This document shows positions 49,301 through 60,310 of a stretch of DNA of 64,000 bases, piece by piece. The translations under genes were made by a program, and so were the position numbers. The stretch spans positions 10,335,228 to 10,399,227 of the forward strand of contig JAKGHH010000008.1 of assembly GCA_022828595.1 (NCBI GenBank), in the 5' to 3' direction. The stretch comes from Nelumbo lutea (taxonomy: Eukaryota > Streptophyta > Magnoliopsida > Proteales > Nelumbonaceae). How positions within the stretch are numbered: the first letter of the stretch is position 1; each line of letters opens with the position of its first letter. The notes under the pieces are model-generated. The model had not been told where the DNA came from. It made no database searches and worked only from the letters and a program-made list of their open reading frames with translations.

Positions 49301-52300
49301 TTTTCATCATTACATCCCTCCTGCACTCCTCTCCTGACACAAAAGCATATGCTTGGGAGAGAGTGACACTGTCGCTAGAAAGAAGATGTTGTCGTGCAAT
49401 GTCGTACTCGGGGTTAAGGCCAGCAAGGAATTCGAACACCCTATACTTCTCTAAATGTCTTTGATAGGTAGTTGCATCATTGGTGGTTTCCCAAGCAAAG
49501 GTCTCTAGATGGTCGATCTCCTGCCACAGGGTCTTAAGGACTGAAAAATAGGTTGCAACAGATCTATCTCCTTGCCTTGTAGCAATAATCTGATTTCTCA
49601 ATTGATAAGCCCTAGCAACATTCTCCCTTTGTGAATAGGTTTCTACAACCCCATCCCATATCTCCTTAGCAGTATTTCCCCATAAAAAGTTTTTACTTAT
49701 ATGTGGCAACATAGAATTACACAACCATGTCATTACCATATAATTTTCCTGCACCCACCGGGAGTTGCCAGTTTCAGGTTTCACCTCTTCACCAGTAATA
49801 TACCCAAATTTTCCACGAGCCGCAATGGCCATCTTTGCAGATTGGGACCATTCCAAGTAGTCTATACCATCCAACCTAACTGGAGTAATGGTCCCAGCTC
49901 CGAAGGGGTCTCCAGCACCTCCTCCCACTAGTCCCATTTCATTCCCGAGCTTATATTCAACTCTGTGTCCCTCCATGTTTATCAAAAGAGATACAGAAAA
50001 CAACCAAAAATTGCAGCAAGAACAAACAAAACACCTTCTGGAACCAACGGCATTCCTTTAGTGTCCTGGACTTTCTTTCCACGAAAGATTCCTTTTCTGT
50101 GGAATGGGAGAAGAGAGAGAAAAAGCAACTGCCCTCTCTAAAAGCCTCCAAATCACGTGGAACTTGAATCGTCCCTTACAAAAAACCCCAAGGAACCCTA
50201 AAAAATTAGGGCACCACTACCAAGGTAAAAAATTGAAGAGTCCAACAAAATCAGGACTTTTCCCCTTTCTCTAGTTTTTCATGATTCTGATGAGAAACCC
50301 TAAACCAGCTACAGGGCATACAGATCCATCAAGAAAATCCAAAAACTAGGCTTACCTGAGAGCTTCGATCAGCCTCTTAAATCTCCATGTAGTCGGCTGA
50401 TCTAGGGCTGCAGGAGTGAATCACTTCCAGAACCTTCAACCTGCTCTAATACCAAGTAGAAACCCTTATATGCTGATTCGGTCAAGCTTCTTGTGAAAGG
50501 AAGAGGAGAAAGTTGTAGATTTCAGCAATAGAAAGAGAAAAGGGAAGAAAAGGAGAAGAAGGTCAACTAGGATTGTGATAGATAACCCTAGCCGCCAACC
50601 CCTCATTCTATTTATATTTAACTTAAGTATGAGATATTACAAAGATGCCCTTAATAGGGTGGCAACTCAAACTAAATAATTACAACCCCTTTAAAAATAA
50701 AAACTAATGGGCCCAAGGCCCCAACAACTTCTTAATTTAAAGGAAAATAAACTAAACATAGATCAGCCCACTCATCAACACAAATCGGTGGCCCACTCAA
50801 CAGATCTTAAAAAAAAATCATTTGATTAGTCAGGAGATTTATGAAGAGCGTGTATATCCTACAGGAGGGGGAAGACAACACAAATCACCTTGTTAAATGC
50901 AGCCCTAGACACAATGGGTAATCTGAGGCTCCTTTGTAGGATTGGGTTAGAAGATACCTCTAACTTTAGCAGCAAAAGCTAAAACATAAAAGGAAGTACT
51001 CAAGGACAAATCAATTCCTTGGAGGCATTGAATGTGCATAATAAAGAAAGATTGCAAATTAACTGGGTACACTTTATGAAAAAGTTCAAGGATGTTACTA
51101 CAGGTCTTTTTGAACTGGAACTCTACCTAGCTTGCTCTCATTTTTCTATATTTTATTTTATTCTTTCTGTTCATCCCTTAGCCCCATATGCATACAAAAC
51201 ATAATGAATTACTGACTAATGAAAATAGATCCACGGAAAGTCAACAAAACAATATTAAAGTTCAGAAGTGTTTCCAACTGAAGGGCTCAATTGAGTGCCC
51301 AATTGAAGGGCTCATGATTTAACAATGGGATGAGGTAGTAAGAACCTATTTAAGGGCTCATAATCCGCCAATATTTTTAGTATGTTGAATATGTAAATTT
51401 AGATATTTAGAAGGTGCCAATATAATATACTAAAGAAGTGTTCATGCAGTATCCACACATATAATGTATTGATGTCTGACATTGGTGCCCAACAGACCAA
51501 GCAGGTATAGACATTCAGATACCATAGTTTGAAAAATATATATCTAATATTGGAAGATTATTGAAACCCTGGTGAACCCTTGGCAAAATTCTTCCAAGTG
51601 CATTACAACTCCACCATTTTGGATGTGCATAAGAGTAGTAGACAATAATCTTATTTTTACAAGCACCCCTTTTCCCGCTTGGAAAAACTCAACATTCCCA
51701 CTTAATGCAAGTACAAGTTTAACTAGTTTGGGTTGGCTATACGATATGAAAAGTCCATGCACACAGAAATAGAGGGTTTTACTCTAATCATTCAATTTCT
51801 CAGACTTCCCAGTTTTGCTAAGTTGTGCATTATATCTTTGCCTATGGTCTGCAAGAATACAGCATATACATTCATGTCTTAAAATACACTTTCTAATATA
51901 TATTGTTTCTGACCATTTACTCTATCCAGCTACATGCCTGGGTTTGAAATCCAATTGCACCCAGTAAATAACTAATTAACTACTAACCTGTTTGCCTATC
52001 CCAAAAACAAAATTAAAAGGTTGCAAGGATAAGTTGGAACAGGTACTCTAACATGGATAAGTTGGACTTACTTTTTCTCTCAACTGAAGTTTCTTCTCAG
52101 CTCTTTCTGCCGCATTAACTGCTTCTCTCTCAGCTGCATGGACAGCAAAATGAATACAAGATCAAGAACCAAAATTCACCTTCAAAGTTGACATACTGAT
52201 ACAGTTAAATCTTTATAGCAGGTGATTATAGTGCTAGAAGAAGTTTACATGTCAAGCCTAGAATTAGCAACACATGGGCATGATAGCATAAATTGTAAAA

Positions 52301-53084
52301 TTTAAACACCTATCATTTTCATTTCACATATAGAAGCTAAATTTGTAATACAACCTCTTAAGTCTGGCTTCCTCTCAACTTTTGTCTTGTTCAATCTATT
52401 AACTATCTCATTTATGCGCTTCTCTACTCTCACAGTGCGGACCTACCAAACAAAAAAACAAAGATTGAGAAAGACATTATTCCCTTAAATGTTCAACTGT
52501 TACCTAGATCAAAACAGAAGTAGAAATTGTACTTCATAAACCACTTTGAGAAAATATAGAGTCACTAAAAAACATATAATGCTCACCATTTTAGGATTGT
52601 GAAAACCAACTTGTCCAACATCCATGGAAGCTGTCTTCTTCAAATTGTACCATGGAGTGTAAACAACATCAACATTGTTGACCTTGTTGCCTGCTAGAAG
52701 AAGAGAAGCTTAGTCATATATGTTTTTTAGTGTTGCTACTTAGAAGAGAAGCTTGGTCATTTGAATTCAGCATACTCTTTAGTACAAATGCCCCTCATAA
52801 GCATGAAGCCAATGAGATATGCTTTTTTTATGATAAACCTTGCCTTAGATTCATATTCATGCCCCTATGAGATTATTGATTTTGAGTTGCTAGCAGCTTG
52901 CTAAAACTATATAAATTAATAGACATTAAGAATAATTGGAGGAAGCATAGAATTACCTTGGATGGAATTTGCTTTGACAAGTTGAGCACAATCTTCCAGT
53001 AAACCTTCACTTATATCATCAATTGTCTGACCTTTATTCAGTCTCAGATAAACATGAGCAGAAGACATTTTATCAACATGGAAC
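46382..53084 (-). CDS. CCDC25: CCDC25-like protein (NFACT-R/DUF814 domain), partial at 5' end
   Basis: Five exons are visible in gene order: 52957-53084, 52587-52690, 52355-52442, 52072-52133 and 46382-46534 (TGA). All are GT-AG and in phase. They encode [58 protein letters not shown], the charged coiled coil [10 protein letters not shown]...[19 protein letters not shown], and the conserved C-terminus [19 protein letters not shown]. This is the eukaryotic CCDC25 family. About 38 N-terminal residues are missing because exon 1 lies to the right of the window, beyond large insertions. Human CCDC25 is a membrane-linked protein reported to sense extracellular DNA; the plant role is unknown. The exon sequence is intact, so the gene is probably functional despite a 5.5-kb last intron holding a Copia element and a first intron of more than 10.9 kb. 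Confidence 0.93.
47272..47618 (-). repeat. 3' LTR of the deleted Copia element
   Basis: This 347-bp LTR, read on the minus strand, begins TGTTGAG and ends CTACT. The terminal TG...CT pair is not the usual TG...CA. The identical boundary in both LTRs and the GATCT duplications fix these limits. Confidence 0.93.
47619..47629 (-). other. Polypurine tract of the deleted Copia element
   Basis: TTGAGGGGGAG on the minus strand, immediately upstream of the 3' LTR, where plus-strand DNA priming is expected. Confidence 0.85.
47619..48570 (-). pseudogene. Copia RNase H and reverse-transcriptase C-terminus, degenerate
   Basis: Minus-strand translation shows the end of the RT domain ([14 protein letters not shown]), the stretch ending in a TDAD motif, then [15 protein letters not shown] and [14 protein letters not shown], the Copia RNase H blocks. 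Stops interrupt it near 48437, 48078 and 47887. Upstream of about 48515 the sequence changes abruptly to a pre-integrase block ([20 protein letters not shown]), which marks a deletion junction. Confidence 0.85.
48625..49062 (-). pseudogene. Copia protease region, degenerate
   Basis: The frame contains [15 protein letters not shown], the aspartic protease active site of Copia polyproteins (DSGA intact), followed by an [14 protein letters not shown] block. A frameshift in a C-run near 49078 separates it from gag. The integrase core that should follow is missing because of the internal deletion. Confidence 0.85.
49164..49976 (-). pseudogene. Copia gag region with broken zinc knuckle
   Basis: A 270-codon frame starts at the ATG ending at 49976. 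It has the Copia gag signature [10 protein letters not shown], the WLCNSM...[11 protein letters not shown] region and an incomplete CX2C zinc knuckle ([13 protein letters not shown]), where a stop truncates it. It would encode the nucleocapsid-like structural protein of the retrotransposon particle. Confidence 0.85.
50443..50454 (-). other. Primer-binding site (initiator tRNA-Met)
   Basis: TGGTATTAGAGC on the minus strand. It differs by one base from the TGGTATCAGAGC site usual for plant Copia elements and directly abuts the 5' LTR. Confidence 0.9.
50455..50802 (-). repeat. 5' LTR of the deleted Copia element
   Basis: A 348-bp copy of the LTR at 47272-47618. The differences are about 8 single-base changes plus one extra C. 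It should carry the element's promoter on the minus strand and could drive sense transcription within the CCDC25 intron. Confidence 0.93.
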
Positions 53085-54384
53085 CTGCAGTGGACAATTC
53101 AAAAGAAAATTTCTTTGAATTGAACAAACAATATTTACCAAAGAGGAGACTTAGTGGTCTATATTTCTCATTTTATTAGGGCAAACTTTATTGAGTTCAG
53201 TTGCTCACTCTAATGTAAACTTCCAACTGAGGTGTACAGGTAAGATGCAGAGAAATATCATTTGCAAATTTTCAATTGGTAATAGAAGAGTCACACCTCT
53301 TTTAGCGGAAAAAAACACACATATCAGGACAACTTTCTTATGATGTTGGCAAAAACTATACATACAGTCATACATATATACATACTAGTAAGTGTGCACG
53401 TGGTAATTTTAGACGATGATAATGATAGTAATAATGTATTCAAAGAATTTTATAAATATGTATTTGTATCATATATTTTGTTTTTATATGTTTTTTATTT
53501 TTTACTATTAATAGGATGCATATTGCAAAATCCAAATCTGATTACATAAACACCTCATCTAAATATGTGATAATCGGATCGAGTTGTGAAATTTCAAGTA
53601 TCATTGACAGGTCTACCTACTTGGCTAAATTCTTCCTTTTATAATATTTTATCTTTTTAGTGTTTTTTTTCCGTTCATTTATAAAAGAAATGTAATATTT
53701 AAATAGAGGTAATTGAATGAGGTGAAAAGTAGTAGTTTAATTTACAATTAAATAGGGACTAAATTCAAAAATGAGTATTTTAATCAAAAGAAAGTTCCAC
53801 AGTCTTATTTATATTTTTAATAGTAGTGTAAATATAGAAATATAGATGTGTTCAATTTTTTCTATATTTTTTTATATTTCAATGTACAAATAATTCCAAT
53901 ATGTCACACTTACCTTTTGTTTAATATGATAATTAATTAATATTATACATGTGCCTCAATTTTTTACAACATTTATGTATTTTTCATTTTTTGTATTTTT
54001 ATATATTTTATTAATTTTTATTTAACACATTTGACAACCCAAAAGTTGAACTATTGATCTTTGCCAAATAGTAAAATAATTTCATTTTTTGTCAGTTCTA
54101 AAGTATGTATTTCATTTTCATTATTAATAAAAATAATTCTTTTTATTACACTTATTTTTAAAATTGGATTAATAAAAATATCATAAATGTCTTTTTTTAT
54201 CAATAACAGAAACTTTATTAAGAATTATGAAGCTTTAGGTACAAAAAAGGGGGAGATAAAGAGTCTTATCTCCCCATCAGAAAATTACAATTAAAGAAGA
54301 TTGAAAAATAGCCCAAAAAATAGCCTCCCTATTCACCCCTTGCTTGGCCAACCCATCTGCAAAAGAATTAACAGTCCTTTTCAC

Positions 54385-54942
54385 CTAGTTGTATTGTATC
54401 TCAATGCCTCTACCTAGCCATAAGAATTTTTCCTTTTCATTATTGCAACTCCACAAGCCACTGTCCTCTTTCTTCAACCAGTTAATCACCACCTTTGAAT
54501 CACCTTCCAAAATCAGCCGACTGATATTTACTTCCCCTGTTCTTTGAACCCCTTCCAAAGCTGCAAGGATCTCAGCCCTAATAGAGTCTCCTTCTCCAAT
54601 AGGGCCTGAGAACAGAGCAATAACAATCCCTTCCTCATTCTTGAAAACTCCCCCAATCCCAGAGGGCCCTGGATTCCTTATGCTACTGCCATCAAAATTC
54701 ACTTTTATAAATCCAGATGGAGGAGGGGACCACAAGGGACTAAGAGTCCTCTTACACAGAGTAGAGGTTGCCATCTTTTTCCAGTTTCTTAACAGGTCAG
54801 CAATAGGAAAGTTTGAGAACAGTTCCATAGTTTTTAGCCAATGGGCAGCCCTTAAAAGTATTAGGTCTAATAGTTCTTCCAGGGATCTTTCCTTTTCTGA
54901 AAATATTCGAGAGTTTCTTTCCTCCCATAGTGACCAACACAC
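54385..54942 (-). pseudogene. LINE RNase H domain remnant
   Basis: An RVT_3-type RNase H follows the WEERNSRIFSEKER linker. Visible are FDGSSIRNPGPSGIGG, the E of RAEILAALEGV and the LEGDSKVVINWL block, so several acidic catalytic positions remain. The end of the frame is lost. Confidence 0.85.
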
Positions 54943-56099
54943 GGCTGCCCTAATACTCCTCTACATCATCTTCCCTCGCTTCTTAGGCCATCTGAAAAAC
55001 AAAGGGGAAAACAAACCTTGAACACTCTCAGGAGGGTTCCAAGTACACCCAAAGCAATAAAGTACCCACTCCCAAACAGTTTTAGTAACCTTACAAGAGA
55101 CCAAAAGGTGGTAACCGGATTCTCCATCATCTTTACAGAGAGAGCATCTATTAAGAAGTTAACAAGAATTGGGTCTCTTTTTCTGAAGTAGATCATTTGT
55201 ATTTATTCTTTGGAAAATTTCCCAACAAAAAAACCCAACCGGAGGAGGAATGGGCTTGCTCCAAAATTCCTTAATCGGAAAGGACACACCAAAAGGAACA
55301 GATGACTGAGTTAAGGTTTCAAAAAACGAAGCACAAGAGAAGGTTCCTGAAGTAAAAGGGATCCAAATTCTGGTGTCTTCCCTACTAGGATCAAGGAAGA
55401 TATTCTCAAGGATGGCTAATAAAGGTAAGAGGTTGTCCAAGTCTATATCCCTAATTGCCCTTCGTAGGCCGAGGTTCAACCCAAAACCAGAAATGGAATC
55501 TGAAGGAACTAAAAAAGAAGAGACAGGTTCATTTTTCAAATCTGACAGAGCATACAAGGAAAGAAATTGGTCCTTCAGAGGTGAAACCCCAACCTAAAGA
55601 TGTTCCCAAAATTTTATTCGATTGCCAGAGTTAACATCGTACCTGATCCAAGGGGAGAAAACCAGAAGCAGATCATGGATGGATTTCCACGGAGAAGCAA
55701 CTGTAGCCCTTGCCACAATTCCAGAATCCCAGCCGTTGTCTTCCAGCCCATGTATGCTAGCCACGATCTTTGTCCACAATTTTTCCTTTTCCACTGTGAA
55801 CCTCCACAACCATTTTCCCAACAACGCCATATTCCTTTTCTTGGTGTTTCCAATCCCAAGACCTCCTAGTTTTTTACATCTAATTACCACCTCCCATCTC
55901 ACCCTGATCTCTCTTCTCCTCTACCGACTCCCACAGAAAATTCCTCATTAATTTTTCCAATAAGTTGGAGACCTTGGTGGGGATCTTAAACACCGACAAA
56001 TAATACACAAGTAAGTTAGCTAGGGTGGACCTAATCAAAGTGACTCTCCCTCCTAAGGAAAGATAATTTCTCTTCTAGGACGCAAGCCTCTTCTCAAAT

Positions 56100-57167
56100 C
56101 TCTCCACTACCAGAGTCCAGAAGCTTTCATTCTTAGGGTTATCTCCTAAGTGAGTCCCAAGTACGTCAAAGGCCACTTTGAGATTGCACAACCTAACACA
56201 CCTGCATAATTCCTTAACTCCATCTCCTCCACATTCACCCCCACCACACAACTCTTATCAAAGTTCACCTTGAGGTTAGACATCTGCTCAAAAAGTTGTA
56301 TTGCTAATTTTAAATTCCGGATCCATCTTCTATTCCCACGCTCACAAAACAAAATTGTGTCATCTGCAAACTGGAGATGTGTCAGTGGTACCTCCTACCT
56401 GCCAACTCTCCACCCTTTTATCAGATTCCTCAAGTCTGCTCTATGGATCAATCTCCCAAGTACATCAGCCATCAAGGTAAAAAGAAAGAGGGAGAGTGGG
56501 TCTCCTTATATTATACCTCGCAAAGCAGGAAAAAAGTCAACCATTGTTCCATTCACCAATATAGAATAGTGACAAGTCCTAATACAGCCCCAAATCCATT
56601 TACACCACCTATCTCCAAATCCATAGCTTCTCAACACCTCCACTAAAAAAGACCAATTCACTAAGTCATAAGCCTTCTCCAAGTCCAATTTGCATACCAC
56701 TCCCTTCTTCTTAGATTTCCTGAAGCTCTCCAGACTCTTGTCTTCTCTACAAAAGCTCCTTGGTTGGGTGCAATAATAGAGGGGAGGACCTTCTTTATCC
56801 TGATAGACAACACTTCTGCAATTATTTTATACAAGCTATTCACCAAACTAATAGGTCTGAAATCGTTAGGTTGTGATGCCTCTTTCTTCTTTGGGACCAA
56901 AGCAATGAAAATTGAGTTCAAGCCCGAATTAATTATTCCCCTACTGTGAAACTCCTCGAAGACTAACCTAAGATCCTTCTCCATTATATCCCAACAATCC
57001 TGATAGAAAGACATTGTGAAGCCATTTGGGCCTGGAGATTTTGTCCTATCCATTGAGAATACTGTTGTCTTTATCTCTTCCGGATCAAACCTCTTTTCCA
57101 ACCATTCTCTGTTTTCTGCACTTAGAGTCGGCCACTCCAAACCCTCCAACCACACCCTCTCATTCAA
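56100..57167 (-). pseudogene. LINE reverse transcriptase remnant
   Basis: Motifs in order: SMDRTKSPGPNGF, FIALVPKKKEASQPNDFRPI, SLVNSLYKIIAEVL, NQGAFVEK, then after a frameshift KLDLEKAYDLVNW, and the FADD catalytic box near 56360 followed by ILFCERGN. Several frame changes exclude a functional enzyme. Confidence 0.9.
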
Positions 57168-57590
57168 AGGCCTTCTGAATATAGATTTGAAATGAGTTAC
57201 TAAGGCCTCTGCTATTTGATATGAGATTCTTCTTTTCTCCTCCCATTTGCCATTGAATGGAAAAATCTAGTGTTTCTATCTCCCTCCTTTAGCCACTTGC
57301 ACCTAGATTTTTGCCTCCAACTTATTTCCTCCTTAATCAAAATATCCTCCATCTGCCTTCTCAACTCCCATCTCATTTTCCTGTCTTCTTCTCCAAAGGA
57401 TCCCCTCTCTTCCTTCATATCCAAATCCTCAATCTACTCTAGCAGGACTTGTTTCCTTTCCTCTAATCTCCCAAACTCCAACCTATTCCACTCCTTTAGT
57501 TGTGATTTTAGAAATTGAAGTTTCTTGTGGAACCTCATTCCCTCCCACTCTACTATCGGATTAGATTGCTCCCACCACTCCCCGATCTTC

Positions 57591-57957
57591 TCACTGAATC
57601 CCGGATAGGTTAACCACATTTTCAAACCTTAATGGAGTGGGTCCATCACCTCTCAATTCCTCCTTACACATCACTATAGGCCAATGGTCTGAAGTAATTC
57701 TTGGGAGTGCCCTAGATACTAGGTTACCCCAATGTTCCTCCCAGTTTGTTGAGAACAAGAATATGTCCAGCTTGGAGCATACTAGTCTCGACTGAAGGTT
57801 GGACCAAGTGAAATTATTATTTAGGAGTGGAATCTCTATAGGCTCAAAAGTATCCACAAAATGGTTGGACCGCACTACATTAAAATCCCCTCCCACACAC
57901 CACGGTCCCTCCCAGAGGCCCCTAACATCACTCAATTCCTCCCACAATTTCTTCATC
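57591..57957 (-). pseudogene. LINE endonuclease remnant (C-terminal half)
   Basis: It carries WCVGGDFNVV, NFTWSN, KLDIFLFS and ITSDHWPI, the C-terminal motifs of the APE-type endonuclease that nicks target DNA. The first half is absent because the copy is truncated at its 5' end. Confidence 0.85.
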
Positions 57958-58547
57958 TATCTAGAGTTGTCTATTTCTTTCTACATTTTTGTAATTTCCT
58001 ATATTTATTTATATTTTAAATATTTTATTACCTAACTATGACTTCTTAGGTTTATCAATTTGATCTGGATGGTTGAATTGCTTAGTCGCCACTTGGATAT
58101 GGTTTTGTTTTTTAGCCAATTTTAAAATATATGGGTTTATATTGTTAAAAATATTGACTTAACATAAATAACTTATTGGTGAAAATAACTTAAATATAAG
58201 ATTTAATAAGAGAAAATGAGAGTTAATACCTTTAAGTATAAGGGGATCAAATGAGGTGGAAAGTAATAATTGAAGTTACATTTTCAACTCTTACAATTAG
58301 AGAAGTAACAAATAAACAAATGTGGACATTTCAGTAGCCATCAAAAGTTGGCATTAAAGTTATGATAAAAAGACTTTCATGCCTTTTATCAAACAAAGAA
58401 ATAGAGGGTAATTTTAATCCAAAAAAAGTCCACTTTGCATCCGCACTTTTATATATAAGATTTACATAGAGAGAATTGAATTAGGTGAAAAGTAGTAGTT
58501 CAATTGACAATTTAAACCTTACAATTCAAAAATGAGTATTTTAGTCA

Positions 58548-59418
58548 GTGTTTTAAAAATCGGACCAAACCGGATGATCGAACTGTTTGGCCTAAGAATT
58601 GGTCAGGTTATCAGTTCCGTTTTGGCCCTAAACCGTTATTTTACAAAAAAAACCATTAAAATGGTCAAGAAACTGCTAATTCAGACAATTTAACCATTAC
58701 AATGTTTAACCCGGTTAATGGTTCTCAGGTTGCTTTCAAACTAATTCCAAATTTTTTATTTATTTTAAAAATATAAATTAGAAAATAAAAATATGATAAA
58801 AACTTTCATATCTCAAAATCTTGTTCAATTATTCCCAATGGCCAAAATCATTTATGTGATTCTTTTTAAGTTGTAACAACAAAAAATTACAACACCAATG
58901 AAAATTTTGAAAAATCGATGCAAGAGATGAGAGGTTAAACATCGATCTTATATTAAAATTTGAGATACACCAAATGACCTGGGATTTGAAAGAGACTTAG
59001 AAAGATGAGAGAGATGTAAGAAGAGGGCAAGCGATGTTGTAGCAGCGTGATGATGAACAAGAAGATAGTCGCTGCCAACAATTCCTTCTTCTTCTTAGGA
59101 CAAATAGTTCTGCAACAATGCTCGATGAATATGGTGACAACTATCTTCAACAATGCTTCATTCTCTCCTTCTTCTTCTTCTTCTTCTCAACTTTAACTAG
59201 CCGCCGCCTTCTCAAAATCTCACACTCCCCTCTCATAATAATGTGTGCGTGTCCACCATTATTATGGTGGACTTTAATCTATTAAGGGTCAAAATAAAAA
59301 ATTACATTATATTTTACATCTTACCAATTTGACCCACTCAAATTGGACGGTTGAACCATTGACTCGAAAAATGAAAGCCAAAGCAATTCCATTTTTGGGA
59401 CGATTTTCAAAACCTTGG
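58548..59418. mobile_element. Mutator-like MITE with 9-bp TSD and visible empty site
   Basis: An 871-bp element flanked by perfect 9-mers TTTTAGTCA (58539-58547 and 59419-59427). The paralogous copy A has one TTTTAATCA at 53778-53786, which shows the site before insertion. The termini are GTGTTTTAAAAATCGGACC and, reverse-complemented from the right, CCAAGGTTTTGAAAATCG. A tttggcctaagaattgg block links it to the MITE at 14812. A (TTC)n tract lies near 59159-59187. No transposase. Confidence 0.85.
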
Positions 59419-60310
59419 TTTTAGTCAAAAGAAACTTCCACAACCTTATTTATATTTTTAATAGTAGTGCAAATATAGAATTATAGATGTATTAAAAATT
59501 TTCTATATTTTTTTTGTATTTTTGTGTGTCAAAATAATTCTAATATGTCACACTTACTTTCCATTCAATATAATAAATACATGACACTACACATGTGCCT
59601 AATTTTTTTCCAGCAAAATTTATGTACTTTTATATTTTATTAATTTTTATTATTTACTTATGACATTAAAGGCTAACACATTTAACCCACAAGTTGAACT
59701 ATTTATTATTAATTTTTATATTTCATTTTTTGTTTGAAATAAATTACGCATTTCATTTTCATTATCAATAAAAATAATTCTTGTTTATTACAATATTTTT
59801 TAATTTGATTAATAAAAATATCATTAATGTGTCTAATTTTTCTACGGTTTTTGTAATTTTCTATATTTATTTCTATTTTAAAAATTTTATTACCTAACTA
59901 TGATGGGTTGACCAATTTGATTCGGATGGTTGAATTGCTTAGTCACCACTTGTGAATAAGGAATGATATTGTTTTTTAGTCAATTTTAAAATATATGAAT
60001 TTATATTGTTAAAAATATTGACATAAATCTAATTAGTAATATTTATTAGTGAAAAATAATTTAAAATATAGGATTTAATAAGATAAAATGAGATTTAATA
60101 CCTTAAGTATAAGACTTAATGAGAGGGGATTAAATGACATGGAAAGTAATAAATTGAAGTCACACTTTCAACCCTTACAATTAGAGATGAATTAAATACA
60201 CAAATATAGCCATTATAGTAGCCATTAAAGCTATAATAAAATAACTTTTATACCCTTTCTCAAACAAAGAAATAAAAGGTAATTTTAGTCCAAAAAAAGA
60301 TTCACACAAC

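Larger units (their letters stand above)
47272..50802 (-). mobile_element. Internally deleted Ty1/Copia element in the last CCDC25 intron
   Basis: A 3531-bp element with two LTRs (47272-47618 and 50455-50802) and the 5-bp target duplication GATCT at 47267-47271 and 50803-50807. The element is in the same orientation as CCDC25. A primer-binding site (50443-50454) and polypurine tract (47619-47629) sit directly against the LTRs. Parts of gag, protease and RNase H remain. The integrase core and most of the reverse transcriptase are gone. The LTRs differ by about 8 substitutions and one indel over about 347 bp, so the insertion is fairly young. With its deletion and stops it cannot move by itself. 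Confidence 0.95.
54193..57967 (-). mobile_element. L1-type LINE, 5'-truncated and degenerate, in CCDC25 intron 1
   Basis: This 3.8-kb insertion on the minus strand is in the same orientation as CCDC25. Read 5' to 3', it has the second half of an apurinic endonuclease (57591-57957: GGDFNVVRS, SKLDIFLFS, SDHWPI), reverse transcriptase (56100-57167: SPGPNGFTMSFYQ, CKLDLEKAYD, FADD), a zinc-finger region (54960-55560) and an RNase H domain (54385-54800: VNFDGSSIRNPGPSGIGG). It ends ttattgataaaaaa next to the short duplication TGTCT (54188-54192 and 57968-57972). Stops and frameshifts split the ORF, so it is inactive. The missing gag and half endonuclease fit the usual 5' truncation of LINE copies. 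Confidence 0.92.
53690..60310. repeat. Tandemly duplicated segment of about 1 kb, each copy split by a transposon
   Basis: Copy A is 53690-54192 plus 57968-58440. Copy B is about 58441-58547 plus 59419-60310. Shared blocks include gaggtgaaaagtagtag, a block ending caaaaatgagtatttta, ctta-tttatatttttaatagtagtg, aatatgtcacactta, tacctaactatga and caaacaaagaaata. Copy A is interrupted by the LINE, copy B by the MULE MITE. Each copy shows the empty site of the other. The segment is AT-rich with no gene; its original nature (possibly an old element) is unknown. Confidence 0.8.
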
